A stretch of 64,000 nucleotides of DNA. It comes from Bacteroidia bacterium. Lineage in GTDB: Bacteria; Bacteroidota; Bacteroidia; AKYH767-A; OLB10. Below are positions 34,284 through 44,018 of this stretch, piece after piece (position 1 is the stretch's first letter; every line of letters starts with the position of its first letter). The DNA is taken from NCBI GenBank assembly GCA_016788165.1, contig JAEUTH010000022.1:42915-106914 (forward strand), read 5' to 3'. Position numbers and translations under genes: made by a program. The notes below the pieces were generated by a model that worked only from the letters and a program-made list of their open reading frames with translations, was not told the DNA's origin and searched no databases.

Positions 34284-36662
34284 ATGCGTAGTTGTTTAAT
34301 TTTTATCCTTCTCTTAATCACGTGCCACGTTAAAGCACAACAAAGCACTCAAAACATCAGAGGAATTATAACCGATGACGTAAGTAAAACACCCTTAATC
34401 GGGGCCAATATTATTGTGGTGGGCAGCAATCCGATATTAGGTGCCACTACCGATGTAAACGGACACTTTAACATAACAGGTGTAAGCATAGGCCGTCATT
34501 CATTACGCATCAGTTATTTGGGTTATGAGGAGCGTTATCTTGCCGAAGTGGTAGTTACAGCCGGCAAAGAAATTGTGCTCAACCTATCGTTAACCGAAAA
34601 AGTAAATCAGATAAATGAAGCAGAAGTTGTTTACAACAGAGCAACCGATAAAACCGTAACTAATAACGATATGGTAATGGTTAGTGGCCGGTCGTTTAAT
34701 ATTGACGATACCAAAAAGTATGCGGGTGCATTGGGCGATCCATCGCGTATGGCAGCAAATTTTGCCGGTGTAAGTGGCGCCAACGATTCGCGCAACGATA
34801 TTGTGGTTAGAGGCAATTCGCCTGCCGGTTTGTTGTGGCAAATGAATAGTTTAAACATACCCAACCCCAATCACTTTGGTTCGTTAAGCAGTACCGGTGG
34901 CCCGGTAAGTATGCTTAATAATAATGTGCTCGATAAATCGGATTTTATTACCGGTGCATTTCCGGCACAATATGGCAATGCATTATCAAGTGTTTTCGAT
35001 TTGCGTATGCGTAATGGAAACACACAACAACATGAGTTTTTAGCACAAGTGGGTTTCAATGGTTTCGAAGCCAATGCCGAAGGGCCTTTATCAGCTAATC
35101 ATAAAGCATCTTATCTGGCAAGTTATCGTTACTCAACATTGGGTGCATTTAGTGCCATAGGTATAAATTTTGGCACCGGCACTGCCACACCTGCTTATCA
35201 GGATGGTTCGTTTAAATTTTTTATACCGCTAAGTGAAAAAACAAAACTGTCGGTTTTTGGTATGGGTGGTGGCAGCGGTGTTGATTTTTATGGCAACGAT
35301 GTGGATACCACTATTACGGATTTGTATGGTGATGAAAATGTAAACGTAAAAGTAAAGTACCTCACACTAATAGGTGGCCTCGAATTAGAAACAAATTTTA
35401 ATACAAAAGCGTATGGTAAATTTTTTGCCGGCATTAGTACTACTCATGAAAATTATGATGGCGATAGCATAAGTGTAATAACACGCGAAGCATATCCCAA
35501 TGGTATTGCACAATTCGAAACACAAAAATATACAGCGGGCTATCAGTTTGCCTATAAGTTTAATGCTAAAAACAGTTTGCTTACCGGCTTTAATACCGAT
35601 GCTATTAAGTTTGATTTGTTTAATGCCTACATTAAATATGATAGTTTGATTAACCCAACACAAATAACCTTGGTTGATAACAATGATGTAACCTTACTAA
35701 CACAAGCCTTTATGCAATTAAAACATCGGTTTACCGAAAACTTTAGTGCAGTTGCAGGTTTGCATGCGCAACAACTCACATTAAATAATGACTTTGCATT
35801 GGAACCGCGTTTGGGCTTAAAGTATATGTTTAATAATAAACAGGCTTTAAGTTTGGGTTATGGTTTACACAGCCAAATGCAAAACATATACACTTACTAT
35901 GTTGAAACCACAGTAGGTACACAAGTAATGCAAACCAATAAGAGCTTAGGTTTTACCAAAGCCCATCATTTTGTTTTGAGTTATGATTACACCATAAATG
36001 ATAAGTTGCGTTTAAAAGCCGAAACCTATTATCAAGATTTGTTTGACGCACCGGTAACACAAAACCCGTCATCGTTTAGCGGATTAAATACCGGTAATAA
36101 TTTTGGCCCATCTGACGAAGATAGCTTGGTAAATAATGGTACCGGCACAAACTATGGCGTTGAGTTGACGGTTGAAAAATTTTATGGCAAAGGTTATTAC
36201 TTTTTAACCACGGTATCGGTATTCGATTCGAAATATAAAGGCAGCGATGGGATTAAACGTAATACGGCATTTAATACAGGTTATGCTTTAAATGTATTGG
36301 GTGGTAAGGAGTTTAAATTAAAGGACAAATCAAAAATTATTGCATTAGATATTAAGGTGAGTACTACCGGAGGCCGTTACACAACACCATTAGATACAAC
36401 TGCATCGGCACAGGAAGGCCGTGCAGTGTATAAAGAAGATGAGGCTTATAGCGTGCGGCAATCGGCTTATTTTAGAGTGGATGCAAAAATTACCTACCGG
36501 AAAAATTATGCAAAATCAACTTTAGAGTTTTCGCTCGATTTGCAAAATGTAACCAATCATCAAAACATTTTTTACCAGTCGTACAATCCGCGTACTAACG
36601 AAGTAGTTAACGAGTATCAGCAAGGATTTTTTCCGGTGCCAACGGTGCGTTTTACATTTTAG
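34284..36662 (+). CDS. TonB-dependent receptor with carboxypeptidase-regulatory-like N-domain
   Basis: From ATG 34284 the product is 792 residues with a signal peptide ending VKA-Q; the GTG at 34245 would add 13 residues before it. A carboxypeptidase-regulatory-like domain (QNIRGIITDDVSKTPLIGANI ... GYEERYL) leads into a plug (DPSRMAANFAGVSGANDSRNDIVVRG, PAGLLWQMNSLNIPNPNHFG) and a beta-barrel. Members import siderophores, vitamins, metals or oligosaccharides; no SusD partner is adjacent, so glycan import is less likely. The Fnr-box just upstream suggests control by the neighbouring regulator. Confidence 0.88.
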   Translation: MRSCLIFILLLITCHVKAQQSTQNIRGIITDDVSKTPLIGANIIVVGSNPILGATTDVNGHFNITGVSIGRHSLRISYLGYEERYLAEVVVTAGKEIVLNLSLTEKVNQINEAEVVYNRATDKTVTNNDMVMVSGRSFNIDDTKKYAGALGDPSRMAANFAGVSGANDSRNDIVVRGNSPAGLLWQMNSLNIPNPNHFGSLSSTGGPVSMLNNNVLDKSDFITGAFPAQYGNALSSVFDLRMRNGNTQQHEFLAQVGFNGFEANAEGPLSANHKASYLASYRYSTLGAFSAIGINFGTGTATPAYQDGSFKFFIPLSEKTKLSVFGMGGGSGVDFYGNDVDTTITDLYGDENVNVKVKYLTLIGGLELETNFNTKAYGKFFAGISTTHENYDGDSISVITREAYPNGIAQFETQKYTAGYQFAYKFNAKNSLLTGFNTDAIKFDLFNAYIKYDSLINPTQITLVDNNDVTLLTQAFMQLKHRFTENFSAVAGLHAQQLTLNNDFALEPRLGLKYMFNNKQALSLGYGLHSQMQNIYTYYVETTVGTQVMQTNKSLGFTKAHHFVLSYDYTINDKLRLKAETYYQDLFDAPVTQNPSSFSGLNTGNNFGPSDEDSLVNNGTGTNYGVELTVEKFYGKGYYFLTTVSVFDSKYKGSDGIKRNTAFNTGYALNVLGGKEFKLKDKSKIIALDIKVSTTGGRYTTPLDTTASAQEGRAVYKEDEAYSVRQSAYFRVDAKITYRKNYAKSTLEFSLDLQNVTNHQNIFYQSYNPRTNEVVNEYQQGFFPVPTVRFTF

Positions 36663-36698
36663 CAATGCTGTTGCACTTGGCGTATAACGTGCCCGTTA

Positions 36699-38600
36699 TC
36701 AATAAGCACGTTCGTTTTTTCCTTCAACATAATTTACAAAAGCACGGCAACTTACCTTCATACCACCGGCCGTTGGAAAATTGCCGGTAAAATACCAATC
36801 GCCTGAGTGATTGGGACAGGCTTTATGCAAGTCCTCAACACGCTGGTAAATAATTTCAACTTCGGCATTGATGTTTTTAGGTGTTAGCAATTGCCCTATT
36901 TTTTTCGAAATCTGTTCATCGGTAAAGGGTTCATATATTTTCTGAACGTGGTTTACCATGCTTTCTTTAGGCAAGGTTAATTGCTCCTTGCACAGGTGAT
37001 AAACCTCATCAATAATATGCTCCATATTGTTTTCTTCGAGCAATTGTATGGCTGCATTAAATGCAACAAAGTCGCCCAGTTTTGCCATGTCAATACCATA
37101 ACAATCGGGGTAACGTAATTGTGGTGCCGATGATACAATTACAATTTTTTTAGGCCCTAACCTATCCAACATACGTAGTATTGATTTTTTTAAGGTAGTA
37201 CCGCGTACTATCGAATCGTCAATAATTACCAGGTTATCTATACCGCGGTTTATAGTGCCGTAGGTAACATCATACACATGCGCTACCAAATCATCGCGCT
37301 GTGCATCATCGGTAATAAATGTACGCAGTTTGGCATCCTTAATGGCAATTTTTTCAACGCGCGGCCGCAGGTTAATAATTTCGGTAAGTGCATCGGGACT
37401 TAGCTTTTTATTGCTTTCTAAAATCTTGCGCACTTTCGATTGGTTAATGTATTCTTCAACACCTTTTATCATACCGTAAAAAGCAGTTTCGGCTGTGTTG
37501 GGTATAAACGAAAATACGGTGTTTTTTAAATCAAAATTTACGGCTTCAAGTATAGAAGGTACCACCCGTCTGCCTAATTCTTTACGTTCTTTGTAAATGG
37601 TTTCATCGCTGCCACGCGAAAAGTAAATGCGCTCAAACGAGCACGATTTTTTAGGCAATGGTTCGCGTACTTTTTGTACAGACCATTGTCCGTTTTGTTT
37701 TATAATCAGGGCACAACCCGGGTTTATTTCTTCAATCTTATCAACCTGAATATTAAAAGCTGTTTGCATTGCAGGGCGCTCACTGGCTACTACCACCACT
37801 TCGTCATCGGCATAATAGTATGCCGGCCTTATGCCACTGGGGTCGCGTAATACAAATGCATCGCCATGGCCAATTAATCCGCAAATAACATAACCGCCAT
37901 CCCAATTTTTTGATGCCCGCCTTAATACGCGTGTAACATCTAAATGGGCAGCTATCATTTCCGAAATTTGCGTATTACTATATTCCTCCTGCTTAAATTT
38001 TTTAAAATTCAGTTCTACTTCTTCGTCTAAAAAATGTCCGATGTTTTCTAATACGGTTACGGTATCGGCTTTCTCGCGTGGATGCTGGCCTAAGGCAATA
38101 AGTTGTTGTAACAACTCATCTACATTGGTCATATTAAAGTTGCCGGCTACGGCTAAGGTGCGGCTTTTCCAATTATTTTGGCGGATAAAGGGATGGCAGC
38201 TATCAATGGCATTTTTACCAAATGTGCCATAGCGCAAGTGCCCTAATAAAAGTTGCGATACAAATGGAATTTCTTCGTGCAGGTATTCCGTATCGGTAAG
38301 TTTACCGGCATCGTTTTTTTGCAGGTTTACCAAAGGGGCATTTATCTTTTCAAAAATATCTTGTATGGCTTGCCGCTCTATACTGCGTTTGCGATGCATG
38401 TAATTGCCACCGGGCTTGGTATTAAGTTTTACATCAACCACACCGGCACCATCCTGTCCGCGGTTGTGTTGCTTTTCCATGAGCAGGTAAAGCTTGTTGA
38501 TACCGTAAAACGGTGTGCCATATTTTTCAGCATAAAAACTTAATGGCTTTAGTAATCTGATTAGGGCTACACCACATTCATGCTTTATTTGATCGCTCAT
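36699..38600 (-). CDS. Amidophosphoribosyltransferase-like protein (PurF family, long form)
   Basis: The 633-residue protein is longer than PurF (about 470-510). The class II glutaminase begins at Cys9 after an 8-residue propeptide (HECGVA), with QHNRGQDGAG following. The phosphoribosyltransferase PRPP loop NLVIIDDSIVRGTTLKKS is intact. Two motifs differ by eye: PurF's NGN oxyanion motif reads AGN (LAVAGNFNMTN), and the VPVPDSG region reads FIPNTAETAFYG. I recall this long form as common in Bacteroidota. It may be a paralogue with a changed role rather than the first enzyme of purine synthesis. Confidence 0.7.
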   Translation of the reverse strand: MSDQIKHECGVALIRLLKPLSFYAEKYGTPFYGINKLYLLMEKQHNRGQDGAGVVDVKLNTKPGGNYMHRKRSIERQAIQDIFEKINAPLVNLQKNDAGKLTDTEYLHEEIPFVSQLLLGHLRYGTFGKNAIDSCHPFIRQNNWKSRTLAVAGNFNMTNVDELLQQLIALGQHPREKADTVTVLENIGHFLDEEVELNFKKFKQEEYSNTQISEMIAAHLDVTRVLRRASKNWDGGYVICGLIGHGDAFVLRDPSGIRPAYYYADDEVVVVASERPAMQTAFNIQVDKIEEINPGCALIIKQNGQWSVQKVREPLPKKSCSFERIYFSRGSDETIYKERKELGRRVVPSILEAVNFDLKNTVFSFIPNTAETAFYGMIKGVEEYINQSKVRKILESNKKLSPDALTEIINLRPRVEKIAIKDAKLRTFITDDAQRDDLVAHVYDVTYGTINRGIDNLVIIDDSIVRGTTLKKSILRMLDRLGPKKIVIVSSAPQLRYPDCYGIDMAKLGDFVAFNAAIQLLEENNMEHIIDEVYHLCKEQLTLPKESMVNHVQKIYEPFTDEQISKKIGQLLTPKNINAEVEIIYQRVEDLHKACPNHSGDWYFTGNFPTAGGMKVSCRAFVNYVEGKNERAY

Positions 38601-38739
38601 GGCAAGTGTTTTTTAATTAAGGCGTAAAGATAATAAAAGCCTTTTGCAGTTGGGCTGTATAGCTGTTTGCTACGTTATTATGTGCTTAAATTATTTGTTG
38701 CTGTTGTACGGTATTAGTTAACGGGCTAATGTCAGCAAC

Positions 38740-39486
38740 TCAGGCCATTATCTCTTCTAAAATTTGATGTGTTTTAATGGTACTGCCATATAAGTTATGG
38801 TGGTAGTAGTAACTTAATACATGTGTTAGCAAGGTTTTGCGTTGTGTATGGGTAGTTGTTATTTGTTGATGTGTTTGCAGGTTTGATTGCATAAAGAAAT
38901 GCAGTAAACGGGCATCATCAGCAGCAATAAAATCGGGATGGAGTGGCATTTGAAATAAGAAAACACCTTCGCGCAAATCGAAAAAAGTATGGCCGGTATC
39001 GAAGCTGCCATCCGGAAAAAAACCTAAATGCTGTGTTAACTGCACCAAGAAGTAGTGGTGGAATTGTTTGCAATTTGCAGCATTTGCATCGAGCCACAAC
39101 AAGTGTTGCCTTATAAATTGAAACAGTTGGGTATTGGCTTCTTCCTCACGTATGGATTTGCCTAAAACTTCGGCTAAAAAAAAAGCGATGGTGCTTTTGT
39201 TTACATCATAAGGTATGGTTTGGTAGGCAGGTGCTGTACTTAATTCTGTTATAAAATGTAATGTTTTATTGGGTTTGTGGTTCGATACAAATTCAATTAA
39301 TGTAAGTGGTTGCAGCATAGCCATGTTGATGCGCGATTTGGGCTTACGTACACCCTTTAGCATATACGATTGCATACCCAATTGCGCTGTATATATTTTT
39401 GCAATAACCGATGTTTCGGAGTAGGCTATGGTATGCATTACAATGCCTTGTGTTTTTATAATCACTTTGAAAAACTTAGATGGCAA
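38740..39486 (-). CDS. recO: DNA repair protein RecO
   Basis: The 248-residue protein has the RecO N-terminal OB-fold pattern KTQGIVMHTIAYSETSVIAKIYT, GMQSYMLKGVRK and LQPLTLIEF, followed by the helical C-terminal domain. No four-Cys zinc motif is seen, as in some members. RecO loads RecA onto SSB-coated DNA with RecR. The start may be ATG 39486 or GTG 39465, which begins nearer the conserved region. Confidence 0.88.
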   Translation of the reverse strand: MPSKFFKVIIKTQGIVMHTIAYSETSVIAKIYTAQLGMQSYMLKGVRKPKSRINMAMLQPLTLIEFVSNHKPNKTLHFITELSTAPAYQTIPYDVNKSTIAFFLAEVLGKSIREEEANTQLFQFIRQHLLWLDANAANCKQFHHYFLVQLTQHLGFFPDGSFDTGHTFFDLREGVFLFQMPLHPDFIAADDARLLHFFMQSNLQTHQQITTTHTQRKTLLTHVLSYYYHHNLYGSTIKTHQILEEIMA

Positions 39487-39826
39487 ATTTAAAATTAGGT
39501 TACATACAATATAAACAGGAAATACTAAAACAAACGTTTAAATATTATAACCTGTTTAGTGGGTAAACAATTGAAAGCCTTTCTGTAGCTGTTTTTGAAA
39601 AGCAAGCGTAAATACGGCATAACGAATAAAAGCATGCTTACTCTTTGAGCTTTGGTTGTTGTGATGTTTACAAATAGTTGATTAGTAACAGGCCCCGAAA
39701 TAAATTGATACACCCAACTCGTTTATTATTTTAACTATAGATGTTTCAGGCAACTTCTATAAAAAAGTATTTGGTAATAACTTAAAGGATACCTTCATAG
39801 AAGTTATCACCTAAAATATGCTGCGT
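39487..39826. other. Intergenic region between recO and the T9SS gene
   Basis: The region is AT-rich and holds no convincing gene; a 62-codon minus-strand frame at 39525-39713 has no family features. An inverted repeat AACTTCTAT (39752-39760) / ATAGAAGTT (39797-39805) lies 13 bases before the first possible start of the T9SS gene. No clear TAnnTTTG promoter was found. Confidence 0.5.
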
Positions 39827-42800
39827 ATGAAAAATATAATTACCACTGTAAAAGCCAAAGTTTTTTGCCAAATGCCAGCTGTTTATTTTACTGTTTTGCT
39901 TTTAGCAAATGTTTGCAGTTTGCCTTTATATGGGCAAGTGCCTGTTGCAGGTTTTGGAACTACGCAAGCCGATATAAAAATGGGCGATACTGTAAACTTT
40001 GTAAACACCTCAATAGGCTTTACTAACGGGACCTTGTTTGTTTGGAATTTTGGCTTACCCTGCGATACCGATGCCCTTGGCAACCCTGTGGTAGCAGCCT
40101 GTAACGATACCGTTACCGGGCAAATTAGCGTGTTTAATATTTATAAGTTACCCGGCAACTATACAGTTACACTTAAAGCATTACACAACGGAAATGTATA
40201 TACCACTTTTCAAACTATTTATATAAAAGCTTCTTTAGATCCCGCCTGTGTTGACTTAAACCCTTGTAATTTAATTAGCAATGCCGATTTTGAAACGGTT
40301 AGCACTTGCCCGGGCACCGATTATCAATTTTTAGGTACAGGGCCTTTTGTGTGGGGTAATCCCAACCCACCAGCATCGTGCAATTGGTTGTATCCAACTT
40401 ATGGCTCGCCCGATTTATTTTTTCACAATACCAATACACCGGCTTGCCCAAACAGTAACTGGGCGGCCAATAGTGGCCATTTAAACAGCCAGACTATGGC
40501 TGGGGGCACAATTTTGGGCGGCAGCAATTACCGGGAATATATTGTACAGGAATTAAAGCATGCATTGGTGCCAAATAAAATTTATCATTTACGATTATGG
40601 ACTCGCCTTTGGACCAACATTAACACTACGGAATGTAAACTGCAGGTAGCATTTACAAACAGCAACATTGCCGATTATGGCACAATCAATCCACTACCAC
40701 TGCCTGCTAATGCACTTATATTAACATCAGCTAACCGCTTAACTAACGATAACCTATGGCATGCTGTGGATTATACTTTTACTACAACACAAGTAGGTTT
40801 AAACCAAATTATTATTGGTAATTTTGAAAACGATAATAGCCCCACCTTAGATGCTGCCAACAGTAGCGGATATGTTTTCCCATTTTATAACGACATTACC
40901 TTATTTGCCGTAAACGGCTTAGATGCAAACGTTGAAAACCATTGCAACGGCATGGGCAGTATTAGTATTAATGCCCCATGCAATACACCTACACAAACAT
41001 TTACGCCACCATTTACTTATTGGTGGAGTAATGGCAGTACTTTGCAAAATCAGGCATTGCTAACCCCGGCCACCTATACAGTAACAGTTACTGATGCCAA
41101 TGGTGCAACCCTATCCGAAAGTTTTACGGTTTTAGCAACTGCTGTGGTAACCCCCCCCGAAGTAATGGGCCAACATTATGCCTGTGGCATTAATCATGTT
41201 TTTACTGTAATCAATCCATTATCTAATTTAAACTATACGTGGCATACCAATACGGGTATTGCCGGTTTTGGCACTACGGCAGTTTACGATTTTATTGCCA
41301 ATGGCTACACAGGGGGCACCCTAACATTTACCGCCACCGACCCTGCTACGGGCTGCCAGGCAGCTTCATTGCCATTTATTGTTGCACCCTGCTGCACCGG
41401 TGATTATACGTTTACAGATGTATCGGCATCGTGGGTATATGCTAACTACCCGGCCATATTTTATATCAATTCGGGTACACCCTGTGTATCGTTAAACACA
41501 GGCACCATTGCCATAAACGGCACCTTTACCATTGATATGGATATGTGCATTGACCATACGCAAATTTTACTGGGCCCCGATGCCCATATTGATATAATAC
41601 CCGGCATAGCCGTAAATACTACAGGCTACACCCACCTGCACACCTGTAACGGCAACTATATGTGGCAGGGCATTACCGTAAATACCGATGCCGCTTTAAG
41701 TATAGATCATACACTTGTTGAAGAAGCGCAACAGGCCATTATATGTATGCCCAATGCCACGGTTAATACCGCATCGGCCAGTATTTTTAATGCCAATTAT
41801 AAAGGCATTGTGTTTAATTTAAATGGGGCAGCACATACGGGCGTTTTGCAAAAAACAGTGTTTGAATGCAACCACCAAAGCAATGGTACTGCCCTTACCT
41901 TAATACCCCCATTTGCAGGGCAAAACCCCGCCTGCGGTATAGAAATTAATACTGCTGCTGCAATTAAAATTGGTAACGAAAGTAACAGCAGCCTGTTTCC
42001 GCCAAGCCACCAAAACCTGTTCCGAAACTTAAACCTGGGCATTGATTTACAAAACAGCCAGGCCGAAATAGTAAACAACAAGTTTGAAAATATAAGGCGG
42101 TACCAAAGCAATGTGTTTTTATCCAATGGCTATTGCATAAAAGGCGCCAACCCCAATGGCCTAATTACTGAAATTACCGTAGGTGGCAGCAATATATTGC
42201 CATTAAAAATTTACAGAAGCAATGAATTTGAAAATGCACTTAATGGCATTAGGTTTAATAACCAGGTAACCTGTTATATTCTAAACAATAAATTTAACCT
42301 GATACAAGGCAACGGTGTAATAGCTGGTGTGGCAGGTACCTGCATAAGCCTTACCAACCATGAAGCTACGTACTTAAACATTGCCAATAATTATTTCGAC
42401 AATTTTGATATTGGCATAACAGCAGGTTTACTAACCGACATTGACCTGAACATAACCAACAACTATTTTAACACAACAGCCAAATTTGCCAATTCCCAGG
42501 CAACAGTAGGCATAAGGATTTTGCGTACGCCCATGCTTAATTTAGGTAATTCGCCCAAGTACATACAAGGTAATATTATTAAGCACAGCCATAAAGGTAT
42601 TTTTAGCCGACTGGCACAGGGGCTTACCATACAAAACAATACCATTGAATTTGACCCTGCCGATATTGCCGCCAATGCCGTTTACCGCTATGGCATACAT
42701 ATAATTGGGGGTGGCAACACCGGATACGGTTTACATAACATCGAAAGCAACTGGATATATAAAACCGGCAGTGTGTTTAACTTAGCCGATGAAAAACTTG

Positions 42801-43972
42801 CAGCCATAAACATACAATCGAGTGGCAAAAACTTTGTATTGAGTAACCTGATAAACAAAATGGGCATTGGGGTTTACTTTGGCACCACCACTATGTCTAA
42901 TACAGTGCATTGCAACGAAATGAACGACTGCCTTACAGGAGTGCGCTTTGATGCCTCCGATATTGGCAACCAGGGCACACCGGGACCTAACGGAATATCG
43001 CAAGGCAATAAATGGAATTACAGTTGCGCTAATTGTTATGCACTAAAGAGTGTAAACAGTACCACTGCACCAACCTGGTATGTGGAGAGTTCTGCTCCGG
43101 TGAATACATTGCCTTCTTACCCTGCTCCAAATAATATGTTTCCTCTTGGTATTGTGGCCATTGATAATAACAACATATTACCAGCTACTGATTGTAATAT
43201 ACCTTGCCCTACCTGCCCGCCCCTGCGCATGGCTGATATTGTTTCAGGTAATGGTGATTTTGCCAACATGAGTGCTGATGAACGCTATCGGGCCCTTAAC
43301 GAAGTGTTTCGGATATTAAATGTCGACACCTTTTATATGTATATGGGCTTACCGAGCGACATCATACTGCAAAACTTTTATGACAGCGCCTACTTTACCA
43401 ATATGGGTATGTTAACCATTGTGGATGAGCTTATTGCCGATTCAATCAATTTTGTAGCAGGCATACTTAATAGCTGGATAAGTCCTATAAATCACTTTGA
43501 AGAAAATGCTGCTATGGTTAATGATTTGTATTTAACTTGTTGCGAAAATGGAGATTGCATTTTCGATTCCACACAGTATGTTATTTTGTACAACATTGCT
43601 TCCGAAAATCCTTGCAGTGGGGGAGATGCTGTTTTCAAAGCAAGAGAAATGCTTGACTTAATGTTTGATGATTACTTAACTGAACCTGCTGCAAGGTTTG
43701 CAAATAGCCAAAGTGAACAGGTATTACCCGATATAAATGTTTATCCTAATCCTGCAAAAAATTATTTAGCAATAGAGATTAATAATTTAAGCGAAAATTT
43801 TATCTGGAGTTACACATGGAGCAATTTGCTTGGCAAAACAGAAGATAAAAGGGAAGGGCTTACTGCACCCAGCTTTAAAATAAATACATCTGATATTAAA
43901 CAGGGTGTGTACATACTCAATCTAAATGTTAATCACATTAACAAAGCGTTTAAAGTAGTTGTTATAAAATAG
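39827..43972 (+). CDS. Large T9SS surface protein with PKD, jelly-roll, SprB-like and beta-helix regions
   Basis: The 1381-residue protein starts with a signal peptide ending LYG-Q. In order it has a PKD domain (about 45-130, FVWNFG and GNYTVTLKAL), a jelly-roll-like domain (about 145-365, NADFETVSTCPG), an SprB-like repeat (about 375-435, WWSNGSTLQNQ ... TYTVTVTD), an Ig-like part, a long region rich in N-N-x-F turns typical of a right-handed parallel beta-helix (about 560-1110), a Cys-rich tail and a T9SS domain (VYPNPAKNYLAIEI). This suggests a secreted polysaccharide-binding or adhesive protein; no catalytic motif was recognised. The next gene shares the jelly-roll domain. ATG 39818 is an alternative start. 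Confidence 0.78.
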   Translation: MKNIITTVKAKVFCQMPAVYFTVLLLANVCSLPLYGQVPVAGFGTTQADIKMGDTVNFVNTSIGFTNGTLFVWNFGLPCDTDALGNPVVAACNDTVTGQISVFNIYKLPGNYTVTLKALHNGNVYTTFQTIYIKASLDPACVDLNPCNLISNADFETVSTCPGTDYQFLGTGPFVWGNPNPPASCNWLYPTYGSPDLFFHNTNTPACPNSNWAANSGHLNSQTMAGGTILGGSNYREYIVQELKHALVPNKIYHLRLWTRLWTNINTTECKLQVAFTNSNIADYGTINPLPLPANALILTSANRLTNDNLWHAVDYTFTTTQVGLNQIIIGNFENDNSPTLDAANSSGYVFPFYNDITLFAVNGLDANVENHCNGMGSISINAPCNTPTQTFTPPFTYWWSNGSTLQNQALLTPATYTVTVTDANGATLSESFTVLATAVVTPPEVMGQHYACGINHVFTVINPLSNLNYTWHTNTGIAGFGTTAVYDFIANGYTGGTLTFTATDPATGCQAASLPFIVAPCCTGDYTFTDVSASWVYANYPAIFYINSGTPCVSLNTGTIAINGTFTIDMDMCIDHTQILLGPDAHIDIIPGIAVNTTGYTHLHTCNGNYMWQGITVNTDAALSIDHTLVEEAQQAIICMPNATVNTASASIFNANYKGIVFNLNGAAHTGVLQKTVFECNHQSNGTALTLIPPFAGQNPACGIEINTAAAIKIGNESNSSLFPPSHQNLFRNLNLGIDLQNSQAEIVNNKFENIRRYQSNVFLSNGYCIKGANPNGLITEITVGGSNILPLKIYRSNEFENALNGIRFNNQVTCYILNNKFNLIQGNGVIAGVAGTCISLTNHEATYLNIANNYFDNFDIGITAGLLTDIDLNITNNYFNTTAKFANSQATVGIRILRTPMLNLGNSPKYIQGNIIKHSHKGIFSRLAQGLTIQNNTIEFDPADIAANAVYRYGIHIIGGGNTGYGLHNIESNWIYKTGSVFNLADEKLAAINIQSSGKNFVLSNLINKMGIGVYFGTTTMSNTVHCNEMNDCLTGVRFDASDIGNQGTPGPNGISQGNKWNYSCANCYALKSVNSTTAPTWYVESSAPVNTLPSYPAPNNMFPLGIVAIDNNNILPATDCNIPCPTCPPLRMADIVSGNGDFANMSADERYRALNEVFRILNVDTFYMYMGLPSDIILQNFYDSAYFTNMGMLTIVDELIADSINFVAGILNSWISPINHFEENAAMVNDLYLTCCENGDCIFDSTQYVILYNIASENPCSGGDAVFKAREMLDLMFDDYLTEPAARFANSQSEQVLPDINVYPNPAKNYLAIEINNLSENFIWSYTWSNLLGKTEDKREGLTAPSFKINTSDIKQGVYILNLNVNHINKAFKVVVIK

Positions 43973-44018
43973 TCTGTCACTAACCTCAGATTATTTTAAA
44001 AATAAAACTACTTTCGAA

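Noticed and set aside
36684..36699. ATAACG/CGTTAT hairpin between the receptor and the PurF-like gene
   Set aside because: Lies between convergent genes but has no adjacent T tract in either direction; too weak to call a terminator.
39525..39713. 62-codon minus-strand frame in the recO-T9SS gap
   Set aside because: Basic, low-complexity composition with no family features, no upstream promoter, and location in an AT-rich gap; looks like chance.
39752..39805. Inverted repeat AACTTCTAT/ATAGAAGTT before the large T9SS gene as an invertible promoter
   Set aside because: Nine-base arms with a loop of about 36 bases and no promoter inside the loop or recombinase nearby; invertible element not supported.
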